Shown here piece by piece: positions 61,238 through 64,000 of a stretch of DNA of 64,000 bases; position 1 is the first letter of the stretch; every line of letters starts with the position of its first letter. Both the position numbers and the translations under genes were made by a program. The stretch spans positions 1 through 64,000 of the forward strand of contig JALCMP010000008.1 in NCBI GenBank assembly GCA_022648545.1, in the 5' to 3' direction. The stretch is from Bacteroidales bacterium. Its GTDB lineage: Bacteria; Bacteroidota; Bacteroidia; Bacteroidales; UBA932. The notes under the pieces are model-generated. The model had not been told where the DNA came from and did no database searches. It worked only from the letters and a program-made list of their open reading frames with translations.

Positions 61238-63574
61238 ATGAGTCAATATAACTTTTCAACATTAAATGATAAGGACTTAGAGGAACTAACAAGAGACCTT
61301 CTAACAAGAGAATTATCTGTGCCTTTTCAAAGCTTTAAAGTTGGGAAGGACAAAGGTATTGATTTGAAATATTCCACAATTAATTCAGAAAATCAAATAA
61401 TTGTACAAGTCAAACATTATCTAAATTCAGGATATCGCGCTTTACAGTATCACCTAAAAAACAAAGAAAAAGAAAAAATAGATAATTTAAATCCTAAAAG
61501 ATATATTTTAGTTACTTCTGTACCTCTTTCCCCAAATGATAAAGAAACAATAAAAAGAGAATTGTCTCCTCATATTTTGACAACAAATGATATATATGGA
61601 GCAGATGATTTGAATAGATTAATTACTAAATATTCAGATATTGAGAAAAAACATTTTAAATTATGGTTTTCAAATGTTAATGTCATTCAGGCAATTATCA
61701 ACAATGGTATTTCCGGACGCTCTGCTTTCATTGAGGATAAAATTAAAAGAAATCTTGGCATATATGTAGTAACAAAATCTTTTGACAATGCTCTTGATAT
61801 TTTGAGAGAGCAAAAAGTCCTTATGATAACAGGCATTCCGGGTATCGGGAAAACAACTTTGGCTAATTTAATTACCTATTATTTACTGTCAAAGGATTTC
61901 AGACTTGTTTACATAGATGAAAAAATTAGAGATGCCGAGGATGTTTTTGATAATGATCCAAATGTCAAACAACTATTTTATTTTGATGATTTTTTAGGCT
62001 CAAATTATGTGGAAATAGTTAATTTAAAAAATTCCGAGAATTCAATTATTAATTTTATTGAAAGGATAAAATCTACTAAAAATAAATATCTAATTCTTAC
62101 AACACGTTCGACAATATTAAACCAAGCAAAAAGTAGTCGGGAAAAACTTGACAGGGCTAATTTAGATGCTCTAAAATATGAATTAGAAGTCAAAGACTAT
62201 AGTGTTTATGACAAAGGGCGCATTTTATATAATCACTTATATTACAGCAAAATTGAAGAAGGGAAAATCAATGTAATATTTCAAAATAAAAACTATTGGA
62301 AAATTATAAAACATAAAAACTACAATCCTCGTCTTATTGAGTATTTTACGAATGAAGAAAAAACAAATCATTTAAAGATTGATAACTACTTTGATTTTAT
62401 AATGAGTACTCTTGACAATCCTCAAGAACTTTGGGAATCTGCCCTAAATAATCAATTAAATACAGCCGAAAAGTTTTTGTTATTTACTTTACTTTCTCTT
62501 GGGCAATTTGTACAAAAAAACAATTTGGAACTTGCTTTTGATGCAAGAGTTGAAAATGAGGTAATACATTATGGATTTTCTCGCGAAGTCAATATTTTCA
62601 ATAACTCATTAAAGAATTTGTTAGATGGCTATATAACAAGCGAAAAATCGATTTTAACCAATAATAATTATATTGATTTTATAAATCCGTCTTTAAGAGA
62701 TTATTTGATTTTATTTTTTAATCGAAATAATAAAGAAAAATGGCGATTAGTAGAGTCTTTAATGTATGTTGAGCAATTTATGAACGTATTTAGACCTAAA
62801 AGTAAAAATCATAATAATATAATAATAGAGGATAATGAAATAAGAAAATTTATTGAAATTGCAGACAAAAAGAAGTTATTATCACTATTTACTTCAGATG
62901 TTGTCAATATAACAATTAGAAAAATAAAATTATTTAATTCATATAAAAATAGCGATAATGCTAATTATATTGACAATTTAATTTTGGATTGTTTAAACGA
63001 TATAGATTGGGACTCTGCTACTATCTATTTTCTTGATGACATTTTGCAAATAATGGAACAATTAAAAATTGGATCTGATGTATTCAAGTATTTTCAAAAT
63101 GAATGGAATTCCATTATAGAAAAACTTATCAATGCTTCTAATCAAGAAGTTGAACTCAAGAGAATAAAAAACCTTTTTCAACGATTTAGTTATGATTATA
63201 ATAGCTATAAAAAAGAAGATGCAATTTGGATAGGAAAGCTTAAAAACACGATTTTCCGCATTTTTAAAATAGAATCTAAGACTATAATAGATAATGGAAA
63301 AGACGCCGTTTATTCTGAAGAAGACTTTGACAAAATGGAAGAAAAAGTGTCAGAGTATTTTTATGAACTATCAGCAAATTATTATCCTCAAAATGTTGAT
63401 ATTGAACAAGAATATTTCCCTTGTAATGAAATTGACATAGAAGATTTGATAGAAGATAACAGAAGGAACACGGATGTGGAAGAGTCTAATTCAGATGTTA
63501 TGAGTTATTATGAGAAAGTACAGGATAATACAGAAAATATGGTGGATGAATTATTTACAATGTTTGAAAGATAG
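61238..63574 (+). CDS. Cassette 5: Mrr-type nuclease fused to a STAND NTPase (Avs-like defence protein)
   Basis: The 778-residue protein starts with a restriction-endonuclease-like domain. FQSFKVGKDKGIDLKYS ... IIVQVKHYLNSGYRAL gives the D ... Q-x-K core of Mrr-type PD-(D/E)XK nucleases at about residues 32-75. A STAND-type P-loop NTPase follows: Walker A LMITGIPGIGKTTLANL (about residue 197), Walker B-like QLFYFDDFLGS, and the sensor arginine in ILTTRSTILNQ. The helical C-terminal half probably senses a phage or cell signal. The nuclease-STAND plan is that of Avs antiphage proteins, in which phage proteins trigger DNA cleavage. It is the only gene of its cassette, which begins 109 bases earlier. 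Confidence 0.75.
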   Translation: MSQYNFSTLNDKDLEELTRDLLTRELSVPFQSFKVGKDKGIDLKYSTINSENQIIVQVKHYLNSGYRALQYHLKNKEKEKIDNLNPKRYILVTSVPLSPNDKETIKRELSPHILTTNDIYGADDLNRLITKYSDIEKKHFKLWFSNVNVIQAIINNGISGRSAFIEDKIKRNLGIYVVTKSFDNALDILREQKVLMITGIPGIGKTTLANLITYYLLSKDFRLVYIDEKIRDAEDVFDNDPNVKQLFYFDDFLGSNYVEIVNLKNSENSIINFIERIKSTKNKYLILTTRSTILNQAKSSREKLDRANLDALKYELEVKDYSVYDKGRILYNHLYYSKIEEGKINVIFQNKNYWKIIKHKNYNPRLIEYFTNEEKTNHLKIDNYFDFIMSTLDNPQELWESALNNQLNTAEKFLLFTLLSLGQFVQKNNLELAFDARVENEVIHYGFSREVNIFNNSLKNLLDGYITSEKSILTNNNYIDFINPSLRDYLILFFNRNNKEKWRLVESLMYVEQFMNVFRPKSKNHNNIIIEDNEIRKFIEIADKKKLLSLFTSDVVNITIRKIKLFNSYKNSDNANYIDNLILDCLNDIDWDSATIYFLDDILQIMEQLKIGSDVFKYFQNEWNSIIEKLINASNQEVELKRIKNLFQRFSYDYNSYKKEDAIWIGKLKNTIFRIFKIESKTIIDNGKDAVYSEEDFDKMEEKVSEYFYELSANYYPQNVDIEQEYFPCNEIDIEDLIEDNRRNTDVEESNSDVMSYYEKVQDNTENMVDELFTMFER

Positions 63575-63595
63575 AATTTATGCTACAACCGGATG

Positions 63596-63661
63596 GTTGC
63601 ATAACATTGTGCAAACGCAACAGCCAAAAGGCTGTGTGTCGTTTGCACGGATCCGTTAGCG
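63596..63661 (+). other. attC-like site of cassette 5
   Basis: The left core GTTGCATAAC (63596-63605) is the reverse complement of the cassette start GTTATGCAAC (61128-61137). GTGCAAACG pairs with CGTTTGCAC, and the apical loop has AGCC/GGCT. The right core GTTAGCG has its junction at 63655/63656. At 66 bases it is the shortest of the five and close to classical attC size. Confidence 0.88.
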
Positions 63662-63697
63662 TTCAGGCTAAACAACGAATCATTAAAGCAACAAGAT

Positions 63698-64000
63698 ATG
63701 ATAATCAAAGCAGAAAATATTTTGAAACTAACAGACAGTGACTTAAAAAAATATAAGTTGCATTTAGCTTGTTGGAACGGTCATGAACAACCTTTAAATG
63801 TTTATCTTCAAAGTTGGGACAATTGGGTAAGTTGGAACACTTGGCGTGGTAATAAAAACGATTTTAACCGAGAATATATTTTTAGCTTAATTCAGTTTTA
63901 TTACGAACCCAGCAAATGGTTATTTGGCGGAATTTTCAAAGTTGTGAAGAGATTTGAAGATTGGGCAGACACAAAAGTTGGATATGAGCTTGAATTGGTT
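63698..64000 (+). CDS. Cassette 6: start of a possible GIY-YIG-type nuclease (3' end outside window)
   Basis: Opens at ATG 63698 (MIIKAENILKLTDSDLKKYK) and is still open at the window edge (101 codons visible). The segment QPLNVYLQSWDNWVSWNTWRGNKNDFNREYIFSLIQFYYEPSKWLFGGIFKVVKRFEDW resembles the N-terminal region of some GIY-YIG nuclease-family proteins in Bacteroidota and archaea. The catalytic GIY-YIG domain, if present, would lie beyond base 64000. The gene starts 42 bases inside the sixth cassette. Confidence 0.5.
   Translation, partial: MIIKAENILKLTDSDLKKYKLHLACWNGHEQPLNVYLQSWDNWVSWNTWRGNKNDFNREYIFSLIQFYYEPSKWLFGGIFKVVKRFEDWADTKVGYELELV

Larger units (their letters stand above)
53572..64000 (+). 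mobile_element. Integron-like gene-cassette array (continues past the window)
   Basis: A broken integrase gene is followed by five complete cassettes (54323-57641, 57642-58793, 58794-59733, 59734-61128, 61129-63655) and part of a sixth. All genes are on the plus strand and AT-rich. Each cassette ends in an imperfect palindrome of 66-136 bases. In every case its opening bases are the exact reverse complement of the first bases of the same cassette (GTTAGGGCTC/GAGCCCTAAC, GTTACCTGC/GCAGGTAAC, GTTAACGC/GCGTTAAC, GTTATGGGGC/GCCCCATAAC, GTTATGCAAC/GTTGCATAAC). This is the core-site signature of integron cassettes inserted at G/TT. Confidence 0.85.

Noticed and set aside
57514-63661. The five palindromic gaps as ordinary terminators or a dispersed REP element
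   Set aside because: They lack T-runs, their outer bases differ from site to site, and each pair matches the start of its own cassette, which terminators or REP elements would not explain.
1-64000. tRNA or rRNA genes
   Set aside because: I saw no cloverleaf-like or rRNA sequence on reading both strands; a tRNAscan-SE run would settle this.

Overview
The window looks like a chromosome segment of a member of the Bacteroidales (Bacteroidota). Core genes are of Bacteroidota type: a 30S protein S1 with an acidic N-terminal extension, a very large TamB-like protein, a TIGR02757/DUF2400 protein, a LolA/LolCDE-like export cluster and a citramalate-synthase-like LeuA homologue. Intergenic regions carry the Bacteroides-type -7 box TAnnTTTG with a -33 TTG/TTTG, and Shine-Dalgarno sequences are largely absent. 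I cannot name the genus.

Layout. 1-22628 is core housekeeping sequence: recR (cut by the left edge), a sodium:solute symporter, corA, rpsA, rnz, two cell-wall genes (mltG and a glucosaminidase), cdd, the small SRP RNA, mnmA, an MBL hydrolase, an RsmI-like methylase, folB, mtaB, tamB, tsaD, a FAD-dependent oxidoreductase, a DUF2400 protein and a SlyD isomerase closed by a strong terminator. 22640-32854 is a defence and decay island. It starts with the frameshifted tail of a Fic-family gene, then an AT-rich operon of vsr, a DNA cytosine methyltransferase, a protein with two Bergerat-type ATPase domains whose C-terminal half resembles a histidine kinase, and a partner with a phospho-receiver-like domain. 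A DUF3883 (NOV_C) nuclease-like gene, an AbiE toxin-antitoxin pair, a small outer-membrane gene flanked by a 16-bp direct repeat, a 32-bp tandem repeat and an orphan piece of a contractile-injection tape-measure protein follow. 32938-53387 is core again: an esterase, trpB behind a complete leader-peptide attenuator, a GH51 arabinofuranosidase, gltB-gltD, a TetR-regulated six-gene lipoprotein/ABC export operon with a visible operator, a citramalate/isopropylmalate synthase behind a second leader-peptide attenuator, and a YgbA-like gene.

53572-64000 is the most striking part: an integron-like gene-cassette array. A broken tyrosine integrase (N-terminal domain lost by deletion and frameshift, a second in-frame deletion before the HxxR box) is followed by at least five complete cassettes and the start of a sixth, all in one direction. 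Each cassette ends in an attC-like imperfect palindrome. For all five, the first 8-10 bases of the cassette are the exact reverse complement of the bases that open its own terminal palindrome, which is the hallmark left by circular cassette insertion. Cargo: a three-gene methyltransferase/nucleotidyltransferase-like/membrane-protein operon, a HEPN-like protein with an LprI-like tail, two small zinc-ribbon proteins, a polytopic membrane protein, an Mrr-nuclease/STAND-NTPase protein (probable antiphage gene), and the start of a possible GIY-YIG nuclease.

Working together: trpB and the LeuA-family gene each carry a regulatory peptide with the matching codons (Trp; Ile/Leu), a terminator hairpin and an antiterminator pairing that I could trace base by base. 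The two accessory regions look like independent stores of mobile defence functions.
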